DNA of 64,000 bases from Rhodoferax sp. (GCA_029866205.1 JARWZT010000009.1:1-64000), one strand, 5' to 3'. Positions 42,962-52,087 are shown, counted from the first letter of the stretch. Numbers and translations are program-made. The notes: a model not told the origin generated them from the letters alone.

Positions 42962-43297
42962 TTATTTCCCCATGTGCCACATATTGGTCGAGCGCGCGCC
43001 GCTGCGGCAAAACGCCAGCACCGGGCCCTGGGCGGCCTGGAGCTTGGCGGCAAATTCGGCCACCTGCTCGGCGGTGATCTGGCCGCTGATGACTGGCAGA
43101 TAGTGGTACTCCAGCCCCGCCGCATGGGCCGCCTGCGCCATGGCCTCAGAGGTAGGCTGCTCCGGGCCTCCCTCAAAGTCAGGCCGGTTGTTGATCACGG
43201 TACGAAAGCCATGGGCTGCGATCGCAGCCATGTCTTGCGGGCTGATTTGTGGGGCAGTGGCGAAGTGGTCGGTGTGTTGGGTAATGGAAATCGTCAT
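42962..43297 (-). CDS. DUF442 / TIGR01244 family sulfur-transferase-like phosphatase
   Basis: A 111-residue protein of the family placed at the N-terminus of Blh/persulfide dioxygenase fusions. The fold is like a dual-specificity phosphatase. The active-site loop is LAFCRSGARSTNMW, the C-x5-R pattern, at about residue 97. GFRTVINNRPDFEGGPEQPT is the other conserved block. It could act on persulfides or phosphates; the substrate is unknown. ATG at 43297 is used. No persulfide dioxygenase gene is adjacent. Confidence 0.85.
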   Translation of the reverse strand: MTISITQHTDHFATAPQISPQDMAAIAAHGFRTVINNRPDFEGGPEQPTSEAMAQAAHAAGLEYHYLPVISGQITAEQVAEFAAKLQAAQGPVLAFCRSGARSTNMWHMGK

Positions 43298-43347
43298 GGC
43301 GGTTGGTCGGAGGTGGGATAAAACGGAAGACAAAAAAGAGGAACCCT

Positions 43348-43722
43348 CTAGGCGCTGCTCCAGACAAACCAGGCGGCCATGGCCAAGCCGGCCAGTGCCA
43401 ATGCATAGTTCAGCGCTGGCCCGAGCCAGGTGTTGTGCCCTCTGGGGATTTCAGGGTGGCTCAGGGTGCGCACAAAACTTTGGTACTGCCGCGCCGCCAG
43501 GGCAGATACGGCGGCTCCCAGCAGCAAAAACGCGACCCCAAACCAGAGCGTGGGCAAGGTGCTTTCGGTTGCCATGGTATGGCTGGCATTGAGCATGCGC
43601 ACAAAAAGGCCAAAGCGCTCGACCACAAACCCCAAACCAATCAGCGCGACCGCAGTGCGCTGCCAGGCCAGCAGCGTGCGTTCAGCGGCAAAAAATACGC
43701 GGGGGTCGTCGAGGTAGGACAT
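43348..43722 (-). CDS. DUF202 family inner-membrane protein
   Basis: A 124-residue YidH-like membrane protein. The diagnostic start is DPRVFFAAERTLLAWQRTAV, then three hydrophobic segments (about 22-40, 60-80, 100-120). It is of unknown function. ATG at 43722 is chosen; the upstream frame overlaps the aminotransferase and lacks similarity. It lies 37 bases downstream of the aminotransferase gene on the same strand. Confidence 0.85.
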   Translation of the reverse strand: MSYLDDPRVFFAAERTLLAWQRTAVALIGLGFVVERFGLFVRMLNASHTMATESTLPTLWFGVAFLLLGAAVSALAARQYQSFVRTLSHPEIPRGHNTWLGPALNYALALAGLAMAAWFVWSSA

Positions 43723-43759
43723 GGTGTGCGGCGCAGCGGGTGAAAGCGAAATGCTGGGC

Positions 43760-44932
43760 TCAGGTGCGCGGCAAGCGCGTTTGCAATCTTTCAAGCGCAG
43801 CTTCAAGGGTGGAGTCTTCTTTGGCAAAACAAAACCGGATGATGCGCTGGTCAAAGCCCTCGGCGTAAAAAGCGGACATCGGGATGGCCGTGACGCCAAT
43901 GTCGGTGGTCAACCACTGGCAAAAGTCAGACTCGCTGCGGTCGCTCACCGCCGAAATATCGGCACATTGAAAAAACGTACCTTCGCTGGGCAAGAGCTTG
44001 AACGGCGTTTGGGCCATGCCAGCCCGAAACAAGTCGCGTTTTCGTTGGTAAAACGCGGGTAAGGCGGCATAGGCGTCCGTGTGGGCCATGTAAGCCGCCA
44101 GCGCGTGCTGTACCGGGGTGTTCACGGTAAACACATTGAACTGGTGAACCTTGCGAAACTCCACCGTCAGCGCGGCAGGCGCGGCGACAAACCCGACCTT
44201 CCAGCCCGTGACGTGGTAGGTCTTGCCAAAGCTGGAAACAATGATGGCGCGCTCGGCCAGTCCACCAAACCGCGAAGCGCTCTCGTGCGCGGCGCCGTCA
44301 AACACCATGTGTTCATAGACCTCGTCACTGATCACGATCACGTTGGTCGGAGCCAATAAGGCCTCCAGCGCCAGCATGTCGGCTTGGCTCCAGACGGTGC
44401 CGCTGGGGTTGTGCGGCGTATTGATGATGATGGCGCGTGTTTTGGCGCTAAGGGCTGCGGCAATCTTGCCAAAGTCTGGCCGAAAGGTACCCGGCGTCAG
44501 GGGCACCCGGACCACCACGCCACCGGCCAGCGCAATATTGGGCAGGTAACTGTCGTAGCAGGGCTCCAACACGATGACCTCGTCGCCGGGGTGTACCAAG
44601 GCCATGAGCGCCGTAAAAATCGCCTGGGTCGCACCTGCGGTAATGGTAATTTCGTCTGCTGCGCGGTAATGGCGCCCGTAGAGGCGCTCCAATTTTTCAC
44701 TGACGGCGTCTCGCAGGGCCGGCACACCGGCCATCAGCGGGTACTGGTTGTGTCCGGCTTGCATGGCGGCGTTGACCAGCGCGGTGAGTGCCGGGTCGCA
44801 GGCAAAGTCCGGAAAACCTTGTCCCAGGTTGACCGCCTGATGTTGGGTCGCCAATGCCGACATGACCGTAAAGATGGTGGTGCCCACCTGGGGCAGTCGG
44901 CTTTGCAGTACGGGTGAAAAGGACGATGTCAT
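43760..44932 (-). CDS. Pyridoxal-phosphate aminotransferase, methionine aminotransferase-like
   Basis: A 390-residue class I/II aminotransferase of the YbdL/kynurenine aminotransferase type. NLGQGFPDFACDPAL and NQYPLMAGVPALRDAVSEKL bind substrate. NTPHNPSGTVWSQ (about residue 170) and SDEVYEHMVFDG hold PLP-contacting residues. The Schiff-base lysine is in SSFGKTYHVTGWKVGF (about 236). Members transaminate methionine and aromatic amino acids. It starts 16 bases downstream of cysB on the same strand, which may suggest a sulfur-amino-acid role. ATG at 44932 is used. Confidence 0.87.
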   Translation of the reverse strand: MTSSFSPVLQSRLPQVGTTIFTVMSALATQHQAVNLGQGFPDFACDPALTALVNAAMQAGHNQYPLMAGVPALRDAVSEKLERLYGRHYRAADEITITAGATQAIFTALMALVHPGDEVIVLEPCYDSYLPNIALAGGVVVRVPLTPGTFRPDFGKIAAALSAKTRAIIINTPHNPSGTVWSQADMLALEALLAPTNVIVISDEVYEHMVFDGAAHESASRFGGLAERAIIVSSFGKTYHVTGWKVGFVAAPAALTVEFRKVHQFNVFTVNTPVQHALAAYMAHTDAYAALPAFYQRKRDLFRAGMAQTPFKLLPSEGTFFQCADISAVSDRSESDFCQWLTTDIGVTAIPMSAFYAEGFDQRIIRFCFAKEDSTLEAALERLQTRLPRT

Positions 44933-44948
44933 GGCGTTCAATCAAGGG

Positions 44949-45902
44949 CTAAAGGTCGGCGTCGTTCAGGTGCCCGGCCATGGCGCGCGCCACAGTCTCG
45001 CGGGTTAGGCGCGTGCTCAGCAGTTCAGCAAAGGTGTACACAAAATTGCGCAAATAGGCGCTGCGTTTGAAGGCCACGCGTGCCGTGTTCTGGCCAAAGA
45101 GGTGGCCTGCCGGACGCACCACCAAGCCACTTTTTGCACCTTGTTCGACGATGTCGCGCACTGCCATTTCGGCGGCAATACCGATGCCGAGGCCCAAACG
45201 CACGTAGGTCGTGATCACATCGGAGTCAATGGCCTCCAGCGCGATGCGGGGTTCCAGCTTTTGGGCTTCAAAAGCCAGGTCAATTTTGGTACGGCCCGTG
45301 AATGAGGGGTGGTAGGTAATCAGCGGCTCCAGTGCGACATCCGCCAAAGTAATACGCACCTTTTGCGCCAGCGGGTGGTCGATCGGCATGACCAACATGT
45401 GTTGCCACTGGTAGCAGGGCAGGGTAACGAGTTCCGCGTACTCGGATAAAGATTCCGTCGCGATGCCGATTTCTGCGACTTCGTCAATCAGCATTCGCGC
45501 CACCTGGTCGGGCGCACCCTGGTGCAGGCTGATATTGACTTTGGGAAAGGTCGTGCGAAGCGCCGCTACCTTCTCGGGCAAGACGTAGCGCGCTTGGGTA
45601 TGGGTGGTGGCAATGGAAAGGGTGCCACTGTCCTCCATGCTGTACTGGTCACCGATTCGCTTGAGGTTGCCGACCTCCCGCAAGATCAGGTCGATGCTTT
45701 TGAGCACATGCTGCCCGGGCTCGGTCACTCTTTTCAGGCGCTTGCCGTGGCGCGCAAAAATCTCAATCCCGAGCTCGTCTTCGAGGTCAATGATGGCCTT
45801 GGACACGCCTGGTTGCGAGGTATGCAAGGCCTTGGCCGCTTCGGTCAGGTTGAGATTGCGGCGAACCGCTTCTTGGACAAAGCGGAATTGGTGCAAGTTC
45901 AT
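44949..45902 (-). CDS. cysB: CysB-type LysR transcriptional regulator
   Basis: A 317-residue LysR-family activator. The HTH is LTEAAKALHTSQPGVSKAII at residues 18-37, followed by DLEDELGIEIFARHGKRLKR. The CysB type is shown by NLHQFRFVQEAVRRNLN, TTHTQARYVLP (sulfate/inducer site) and the 317-residue length. In enteric bacteria CysB activates sulfate-assimilation genes when N-acetylserine accumulates. The likely target here is the cysI-cysN cluster 16 kb away. It precedes the aminotransferase on the same strand. Confidence 0.93.
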   Translation of the reverse strand: MNLHQFRFVQEAVRRNLNLTEAAKALHTSQPGVSKAIIDLEDELGIEIFARHGKRLKRVTEPGQHVLKSIDLILREVGNLKRIGDQYSMEDSGTLSIATTHTQARYVLPEKVAALRTTFPKVNISLHQGAPDQVARMLIDEVAEIGIATESLSEYAELVTLPCYQWQHMLVMPIDHPLAQKVRITLADVALEPLITYHPSFTGRTKIDLAFEAQKLEPRIALEAIDSDVITTYVRLGLGIGIAAEMAVRDIVEQGAKSGLVVRPAGHLFGQNTARVAFKRSAYLRNFVYTFAELLSTRLTRETVARAMAGHLNDADL

Positions 45903-45981
45903 ATCGAATTTCAGCTATAGAAGAGATTCATTATGCTGCATCAGGACTCGCCAGCCCTCCCTTTGCGGCCCTTTTGGGGCT

Positions 45982-46383
45982 CTAAGGCCGCTCTATGGCG
46001 ATTTGCGCCAACAGCGCAATCAGGCGCGTGTCTTCTCCCACCGCCCCTCGCAGCTCGAATACGGTGTCGGGATGCGCCGCCCGCAGCCCGGCAACCAGCA
46101 AGGGAAGGTCTTCGCGCGCATGCTTGCCCACCCCCAGAAAGAGGGGCACGATGGTGATGGTGCGGACACCGTGCGCCAACAATTCCTGGCATGCGCTGGA
46201 CAGGTCTGGTGTGCTGAGTTCCAAGTAGGCGCACGCCACGGGGGTCCCCGGTGCATTTTCCGAGACCTGGCGCGCCACCGCCTGCATGGGTCGATGCCAG
46301 AGTGGGTCACGCGAGCCATGGGCAAAAAGGACAATTCCACGCGTCGCGGCGACCGCTGGGTTGGAGAGGGGAGCAGGGGACAT
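45982..46383 (-). CDS. cbiX: Sirohydrochlorin chelatase, CbiX type
   Basis: A 133-residue single-domain CbiX. VLFAHGSRDPLW carries the metal-binding His, and VPLFLGVGKHAREDLP the second His. In siroheme synthesis it inserts Fe2+ into sirohydrochlorin; homologues insert Co2+ or Ni2+ for other tetrapyrroles. Siroheme is the cofactor of CysI. It starts five bases after the lptG stop on the same strand, so it is probably co-transcribed with lptFG, and it lies 79 bases upstream of cysB. Confidence 0.9.
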   Translation of the reverse strand: MSPAPLSNPAVAATRGIVLFAHGSRDPLWHRPMQAVARQVSENAPGTPVACAYLELSTPDLSSACQELLAHGVRTITIVPLFLGVGKHAREDLPLLVAGLRAAHPDTVFELRGAVGEDTRLIALLAQIAIERP

Positions 46384-46388
46384 AAGCG

Positions 46389-47495
46389 TTATCGTCGCAA
46401 TACCAGCCAGCCAAAGGCCGAAAGTGAGGCAAAGGAATAAATCAGGCCTGGCAAAGCGGCGGTCAGCCAGGGCTGCCAGCCCTGCAGGTAACCGACGTCT
46501 CCCAAGACGTTGTTGAGCAAGACGAAGCTGATACCCGCCATGACGCCGCCGAACACCATGGAAGTCGTGCTGCCCGAACGAAAATGCAGATACGCGAAGG
46601 GCAAAGCCAGCATCACCATCACCAGACAGCTCAGCGGGTAAAAGACTTTTTTCCAGAACTGGATTTCGTACTTTTGCGCCGATTGGCCGTTGTTGCGCAA
46701 ATGGCGCGTGTACTGGAATAGGTCGATGGTGCCCATGCGGTCGGGCCGCAACACGGCGGCCGAAACCATCTCGGCACTGAGCTTGTTTTGCCAGGAGAAA
46801 CTTTCCAGGTGGCTGGTGACCACGCGTGCCGGGCCATTCTCTGGCGTCACGAATTCGGAGCGTTGAACGTCTTTGAGCAGCCAGGAGTCGCCCGGGCCAA
46901 AGGTGCCGCTCTGGGCTTCGGTCAACGAGACCATCTCCCCCCGGTTGTTGAGTTCAAAAATACGCACACCCTTCATGCTCGCATCGCTGGCAAGCGCCCC
47001 GACGTTGACCGAAAAACTGCTGTAGGGCTGGCGCTCCTTGATCCAGGCACCGGTTTTTCCTACCGTAATGCGGCCCTGGGACTTGGCTTTCAGCAGTTGC
47101 GCTGTCTTGTCTGCGAGGGGCGCGAGATAGTCACCCACCGCAAAAGTCAGGACCACAAACGTCAACCCCATCACCAGCAGCAGGCGCAAGGCGGCCCACG
47201 GCCCCAGACCGCTGGTACGCAAAATCGTGAATTCCGAGCTGTTGGCCAGTCGCGCCATGACAAAAATCGTGCCGATCAGAACCGTGATGGGCAGCAACTC
47301 GTAGACATGGCTGGGGACCATGAGCGCCACATAGGCCAGCGCCTGCGCCAACGAATAGCCCAGCGCGCTGCTTCGACCGACGCTTTGCAGTTCGTCGACA
47401 AAGTCAAAAAAGAAGAACAGTGACACGAAGGCCAGCGTGACAGCCGCGACGGCCGCAAAAACTTCCCGGTACAACAGCTTGCGAACGGTTTTCAT
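46389..47495 (-). CDS. lptG: LPS export ABC transporter permease LptG
   Basis: A 368-residue YjgP/YjgQ-family permease. Three N-terminal helices begin at residues 12, 60 and 100, a periplasmic beta-jellyroll domain covers about 130-260, and three C-terminal helices follow. With LptF and LptB it drives lipopolysaccharide from the inner membrane to the LptCA bridge. Its ATG overlaps the lptF stop (ATGA). ATG at 47495 is chosen; a longer frame would run back into lptF. Confidence 0.93.
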   Translation of the reverse strand: MKTVRKLLYREVFAAVAAVTLAFVSLFFFFDFVDELQSVGRSSALGYSLAQALAYVALMVPSHVYELLPITVLIGTIFVMARLANSSEFTILRTSGLGPWAALRLLLVMGLTFVVLTFAVGDYLAPLADKTAQLLKAKSQGRITVGKTGAWIKERQPYSSFSVNVGALASDASMKGVRIFELNNRGEMVSLTEAQSGTFGPGDSWLLKDVQRSEFVTPENGPARVVTSHLESFSWQNKLSAEMVSAAVLRPDRMGTIDLFQYTRHLRNNGQSAQKYEIQFWKKVFYPLSCLVMVMLALPFAYLHFRSGSTTSMVFGGVMAGISFVLLNNVLGDVGYLQGWQPWLTAALPGLIYSFASLSAFGWLVLRR

Positions 47496-48589
47496 GCCAT
47501 CGCCTTGGGCTTGGGCCACAGGCGGGGCAGCGTCCACTGGTTGTGGCGTGCAGTCAGCCAAAGCAGCGCCAGTGCCATAGCGCCGCCATGCAAGCCCAAG
47601 AGGTACATGGAAAGCGTCGTTTTTTCGGTTTCAACCCAACTTTTGCCCAGCACCAGCAAGTTGAAATAGACCACGAAAATGAGAAACGCAAAGGCCATAT
47701 TGGCGGTTCGCCCGGAGCGTGGATTGGCACCGGCGGCCGCCAGACCGATCAAAACCAGATTGACGGCGGCCAAAAAAAGCCCCGAGCGCCACGCCAGCTC
47801 GGCACTGTTGCGTGGAATGGGATTGCTCACCAGTTCGAGAGCGGTCAGAGTGCTGGGAGGCGTAAAAGACCGGGCAGACGGGTTGTCGGCGCCGATTCTG
47901 GCGCCATAACGGACGAAGGTACTCAGGCTAAGTGCGTTGTTCCCAGCGCTTTTTTCCAGGCGTTGCCCGTTTTCCAGCACGAGGAACTGGTCGTTGTCAA
48001 ACGTTTGAACGGTACCGCGCGCGGCTGAGGTAATTGTTTCCTTGTCTGGCTCACGGGTCACCATGAACACGTGGGTGCCGGCCAGCTTGTCGTTGTCGTC
48101 CTTTTCAATAAAGAAGACCCGGTCGCCGCTGGCAGACTCCTGAAACTGCCCGGCCTCGATTCTGGCAATGTCCCCCCGCTTTTCGTATTGGTCTCTCAGA
48201 TCCTCAATTCGGCCAAAGGCCCATGGCAGCACCACAAACGCAAGCACGAAGATCACCACAAAAATAGGCCAGCAAAACCGAAGCAGCGGGCGCAGCAGCG
48301 CCGTCAGGCCCCGCCCGCTGCCCAGCCAGATCACCATCTCGCTGTCCCGGTACATCCGGGTCAGCACCGTCATCACCGCAATAAACAGGCTGAGTGACAG
48401 GATCGTGGGCAGGTCTGACAGCACGGTGTAGCCCATGATGATCAACACATCGGCGGGGTTGAATACCCCGCGCGTGGCCTCACCCAGAGTCCGAATCAGC
48501 GTCATTGTCATCACCACCGTCACCAGCACCACCAGCGTTGCGCCAAAAGTGCGGGCCAGTTCTTTACGGATGGAGGAATGGAATAACAT
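47492..48589 (-). CDS. lptF: LPS export ABC transporter permease LptF
   Basis: A 365-residue permease with the LptF/LptG domain plan. The N-terminus LFHSSIRKELARTFGATLVV starts the first helix. TYRDSEMVIWLGSGRG-like sequence (MYRDSEMVIWLGSGRGL, about residue 88) lies in the cytosolic coupling region. GANPRSGRTANMAFAFLIFV lies near the C-terminal helices. It is divergent from pepA, with only 23 bases between the start codons, and is translationally coupled to lptG. Confidence 0.94.
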   Translation of the reverse strand: MLFHSSIRKELARTFGATLVVLVTVVMTMTLIRTLGEATRGVFNPADVLIIMGYTVLSDLPTILSLSLFIAVMTVLTRMYRDSEMVIWLGSGRGLTALLRPLLRFCWPIFVVIFVLAFVVLPWAFGRIEDLRDQYEKRGDIARIEAGQFQESASGDRVFFIEKDDNDKLAGTHVFMVTREPDKETITSAARGTVQTFDNDQFLVLENGQRLEKSAGNNALSLSTFVRYGARIGADNPSARSFTPPSTLTALELVSNPIPRNSAELAWRSGLFLAAVNLVLIGLAAAGANPRSGRTANMAFAFLIFVVYFNLLVLGKSWVETEKTTLSMYLLGLHGGAMALALLWLTARHNQWTLPRLWPKPKAMA

Positions 48590-48612
48590 GGAATCGATAG
48601 AAAGGCTGAATT

Positions 48613-50058
48613 ATGAACTTTGAACTCAAACCCCTGGACCTGATTGGTGCGGCAGACGAAAAAGCCGATGTCCTGGTGCTGCTGGTCCCCAAAGACTTCA
48701 AGCCCGGCAAAGGCGACCTCGCGGCGCTGGTGGGCGCCGCGCTGAAGTCTGGCGATCTGGAGGCCGCCGCCGGCAAGTGCCTTTCCCTTTACCGTCCGCT
48801 GCAGGCGGCCGCGGTGCGCTTGGTGCTGGCGCAGGTGGCCGATGGGGGCGCCCGTGCCACCCGCGCTGCGGTACTCGCCGCCGTGGCGGCGGCCAAGTCG
48901 CCCCAACTGAAAAGGTTAGTACTGTGCTTTGCCGCACCGGCCCAGGACGATGCAGTGCGTGCCGCCGTGACCGCGGTGGCAGACGCCACCTACAGCTTTA
49001 CCACCACCAAGTCCAAGCCCCAGCCGAGAACCCTGACAAAAACGACCATCGGTGCGGTCAACGCGTCCGAGGTGCAAAGCACCTTTGAGCGCGCTGTGGC
49101 GATCGTGGCGGGCGTTGAGTTCGCCAAAGAATGGGCCAACCGACCCGCCAATCACGCCACCCCCCAATTGCTGGCGGGTGCTGCCGAGGCGCTAGCGCAA
49201 CTGCCCAAAGTCAGTTGCGAGGTACTGGGCCCCAAAGAAGTGGCAAAGCTGGGCATGGGCTCCTTTATGGCGGTTGCCCAGGGCTCAGACCAACCTTTGC
49301 GGTTTATCGTGCTGCGCTACACCGGCGCCGCCAAGACCAAGGCGCCTACCGTGTTGGTGGGCAAAGGCATCACCTTTGACAGTGGCGGCATCTCCATCAA
49401 GCCTGCGGCTGAAATGGACGAAATGAAGTTTGACATGTCGGGCGCTGCAAGCGTTTTGGGTACGTTTAAAACCTTGTCGCTGCTCAAGCCCGCCATGAAC
49501 GTGGTCGGACTGATTCCAGCATGCGAAAACCTGATCAACGGTCGGGCCGTCAAACCCGGCGACGTTGTGACCAGCATGAGCGGCCAGACCATCGAGATTC
49601 TCAATACCGATGCGGAAGGACGCTTGGTGCTGTGCGATGCCCTGACCTACGCCGAGCGTTTCAAACCGCGCGCGGTGGTGGACATTGCCACCCTGACCGG
49701 TGCATGCGTGGTTGCGCTGGGGGCGGTACGCAGCGGCATGTTTGCTGCCAACGACGAGCTGGCAAAAAGCCTGTCCGCCGCGGGAGACCGCGCGCAAGAC
49801 CTGTGCTGGCGCCTGCCGCTGGACGAGGAATATGCCGAGGGCCTGAAATCCAATTTTGCCGATGTGGCCAATATCGGCGGGCGTGCCGGTGGGGCAATCA
49901 CAGCGGCCAAGTTTTTGCAGCGGTTCACCGAAAAGTTTCCCTGGGCACACCTCGATATCGCCGGCAGTGCCTGGAAAAGCGGTGCGGCCAAAGGTGCAAC
50001 GGGGCGTCCGGTCGGCTTGCTGGTTGAGTTTCTTTTGGCCCAGGCCGCGGAGAAGTGA
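48613..50058 (+). CDS. pepA: Leucyl aminopeptidase
   Basis: A 481-residue M17 zinc/manganese aminopeptidase. The metal-site residues lie in VGKGITFDSGGISIKP (about residue 248), the active-site signature NTDAEGRLVL is at about 330 and GGRAGGAITAAKFL near 418. In E. coli PepA also binds DNA in Xer recombination. It is divergent from lptF, and its stop overlaps the holC start (GTGA), an arrangement common in proteobacteria. Confidence 0.96.
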   Translation: MNFELKPLDLIGAADEKADVLVLLVPKDFKPGKGDLAALVGAALKSGDLEAAAGKCLSLYRPLQAAAVRLVLAQVADGGARATRAAVLAAVAAAKSPQLKRLVLCFAAPAQDDAVRAAVTAVADATYSFTTTKSKPQPRTLTKTTIGAVNASEVQSTFERAVAIVAGVEFAKEWANRPANHATPQLLAGAAEALAQLPKVSCEVLGPKEVAKLGMGSFMAVAQGSDQPLRFIVLRYTGAAKTKAPTVLVGKGITFDSGGISIKPAAEMDEMKFDMSGAASVLGTFKTLSLLKPAMNVVGLIPACENLINGRAVKPGDVVTSMSGQTIEILNTDAEGRLVLCDALTYAERFKPRAVVDIATLTGACVVALGAVRSGMFAANDELAKSLSAAGDRAQDLCWRLPLDEEYAEGLKSNFADVANIGGRAGGAITAAKFLQRFTEKFPWAHLDIAGSAWKSGAAKGATGRPVGLLVEFLLAQAAEK

Positions 50059-50501
50059 GCGCGGCAGTGACCGACGTGGCGTTTCATTTCGGTGCGCCTG
50101 ACAAGGTGGCCTACACAGTGCGACTGCTGCGCAAAGCAGTAGGCACAGGGGCACGCGTGATGGTGGTGGCTGAGATAGACACACTCGAACGGCTGGACGC
50201 GGCGCTTTGGACGAGCGTACCCTCCGATTTTTTGACCCATTGTTGGGTCAATGCCACGGGCCCCGTCGCCGCCTTGAGCGCGGTGGTGCTGTCAAATGGC
50301 GGTCCGGACGAAGCGGCCCCCTTGGTGGACGTGTTGGTAAACTTGGGGGACGCAATGCCGACAGCATTTGAACGGTTCCCCAGGGTTATTGAAGTGGTGA
50401 GTCTGGATGACGGGGATCGCCAGCAAGCGCGGCAACGTTGGAAAACCTATGCCACCCAAGGCTATGCCATTGACCGGCGTGATCTGAATTTACGCAACTA
50501 G
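50055..50501 (+). CDS. holC: DNA polymerase III subunit chi
   Basis: A 148-residue chi subunit. DVAFHFGAPDKVAYTVRLLR, RVMVVAEIDTLERLDAALW and FLTHCWVN are family features. Chi links the clamp loader to single-stranded-DNA-binding protein. Translation starts at a GTG that overlaps the pepA stop by four bases, so it is coupled to pepA. Confidence 0.92.
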   Translation: MSAAVTDVAFHFGAPDKVAYTVRLLRKAVGTGARVMVVAEIDTLERLDAALWTSVPSDFLTHCWVNATGPVAALSAVVLSNGGPDEAAPLVDVLVNLGDAMPTAFERFPRVIEVVSLDDGDRQQARQRWKTYATQGYAIDRRDLNLRN

Positions 50502-50671
50502 CGCCAATTCTTCAAATTGACCCAATTTAACGCTTTCTACGCCGTTTGGACCCAGAAATACCCCTGAACTTGGTAGCTTCCCTCTCCCAAAATGGCGTAA
50601 TTTAAGGTAAGGTTACGCCCGTTGAACTTTGGTTCACCAATATTTCCCGTTTTTTCATCCTTGGAGTTTTT

Positions 50672-51850
50672 ATGCAATTCAAATTCAAGAGCGCTTTGAC
50701 CGTTTTGGCCGCCGCTTCCCTGCTCGTCGCTTGCGGAAAAAAAGAAGAAGCCGCTGCTCCTGCAGCAGCGCCTGCTGATCCCGTGGTCAAAATTGGCCAC
50801 GTGGGTCCCACCAGCGGCGCAATCGCGCACTTGGGCAAAGACAATGAAAACGGCGCCATCATGGCGATCGAAGAACTCAACGCCGCTGGCGTGATGATCG
50901 ACGGCAAGAAAGTCAAGCTTGAGCTGATGGCCGAAGACGACGCGGCTGATCCGAAGCAAGGCACCGCAGTTGCCCAAAAGCTGGCCGATGCCAAAGTGGC
51001 AGGCGTGATCGGCCACCTGAATTCAGGTACGACCATCCCCGCTTCCAAAATCTACAGCGACGCGGGCATCCCCCAGATTTCTCCTTCTGCGACCAACCCC
51101 AAGTACACCCGCCAAGGCTTCAAGACCGCCTTCCGCGTGGTGGCTGATGACGTACAACTCGGCAGCACGCTGGGCAAGTACGCAGTGGGCACGCTCAAAG
51201 GCAAGGCCATTGCGGTGATTGATGACCGTACCGCTTACGGCCAAGGCGTGGCAGAAGAGTTTGTCAAAGCTGTGGAAGCGGCCGGCGGCAAAGTGGTGGC
51301 TAAAGAGTTCACCACCGACAAAGCAACGGACTTCAACTCCATCCTGACCACGATCAAGGGCAAAAAGCCTGACGTCGTGTTCTTCGGCGGCATGGACGCT
51401 GTTGCCGGTCCTATGCTCAAGCAAATGAAATCTTTGGGTATCAAGGCCAAGTTCATGGGCGGCGACGGCATCTGCTCGACAGAGCTGGTGAAGCTCGCTG
51501 GCGACGCAGTGAGCGACGACCAAGTGTTCTGCGCTGAAGCCGGTGGCGTCGAAGGCGAAGCCAAAGCAAGCATGGACGAGTTCAAGGCCAAGTTCAAGAC
51601 CAAGTTCGGCGCTGACGTTCAAGTCTACGCACCTTACGTCTATGACTCCGTCAAGATCATGGTTGCTGCCATGGTTACTGCCAAGTCTTCTGACCCGGCC
51701 AAGTACCTGCCTGTGTTGGCTGCGACCAAAGACTACAAAGGCGTGACTGGCCCTGTTTCTTTTGACGAAAAAGGCGACATCCTGAACGGTGCCTTGACTC
51801 TCAAGACTATCAAGGGCGGCGCTCTGACAACGATCGCAGTGATCCGCTAA
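50672..51850 (+). CDS. Branched-chain amino-acid ABC transporter substrate-binding lipoprotein (LivJ/K type)
   Basis: A 392-residue Leu/Ile/Val-binding protein. The signal peptide ends in a lipobox, SLLVAC (Cys at about residue 21), followed by an Ala-rich linker. The mature part has VVKIGHVGPTSGAIAHLGKD, TIPASKIYSDAGIPQISPSA, AIAVIDDRTAYGQGVAEEFV and DVVFFGGMDA, as in type I periplasmic binding proteins. No Liv permease or ATPase genes are adjacent; the solute is unknown. A strong terminator follows. A Shine-Dalgarno TTGGAG precedes the ATG. Confidence 0.93.
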   Translation: MQFKFKSALTVLAAASLLVACGKKEEAAAPAAAPADPVVKIGHVGPTSGAIAHLGKDNENGAIMAIEELNAAGVMIDGKKVKLELMAEDDAADPKQGTAVAQKLADAKVAGVIGHLNSGTTIPASKIYSDAGIPQISPSATNPKYTRQGFKTAFRVVADDVQLGSTLGKYAVGTLKGKAIAVIDDRTAYGQGVAEEFVKAVEAAGGKVVAKEFTTDKATDFNSILTTIKGKKPDVVFFGGMDAVAGPMLKQMKSLGIKAKFMGGDGICSTELVKLAGDAVSDDQVFCAEAGGVEGEAKASMDEFKAKFKTKFGADVQVYAPYVYDSVKIMVAAMVTAKSSDPAKYLPVLAATKDYKGVTGPVSFDEKGDILNGALTLKTIKGGALTTIAVIR

Positions 51851-51881
51851 TCAGCGCATCTCCGCGATCCGTCGGATCTTG

Positions 51882-51908
51882 AAAAGCCCACGAAAGTGGG
51901 CTTTTTTT
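51882..51908 (+). terminator. Intrinsic terminator of the binding-protein gene
   Basis: AAAGCCCAC and GTGGGCTTT pair around GAAA and are followed by T residues. It lies 32 bases after the stop codon. Confidence 0.95.
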
Positions 51909-51989
51909 CGCCCAATTTCTGTTAAGTCCCTCATGCATCGACAGGACGGCACAAAAAAGCGCAGTTTGCAGGTTAAACTCAATGGCTCT

Positions 51990-52079
51990 GGAGAGGTGGA
52001 TGAGCGGTTTAAGTCACACGCCTGGAAAGCGTGCGAGGGGTAAAACCCTCCGCGGGTTCGAATCCCGCCTTCTCCGCCA
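51990..52079 (+). tRNA. tRNA-Ser(GGA)
   Basis: A 90-base class II tRNA. It begins GGAGAGGTGGATGAGCGGTT, has anticodon GGA in CCTGGAAAGC, a long variable arm (GAGGGGTAAAACCCTC) and T arm GGGTTCGAATCCC. The acceptor end TCTCCG is followed by encoded CCA. It is flanked by the binding-protein terminator and its own. Confidence 0.97.
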
Positions 52080-52087
52080 GAAGTAAA

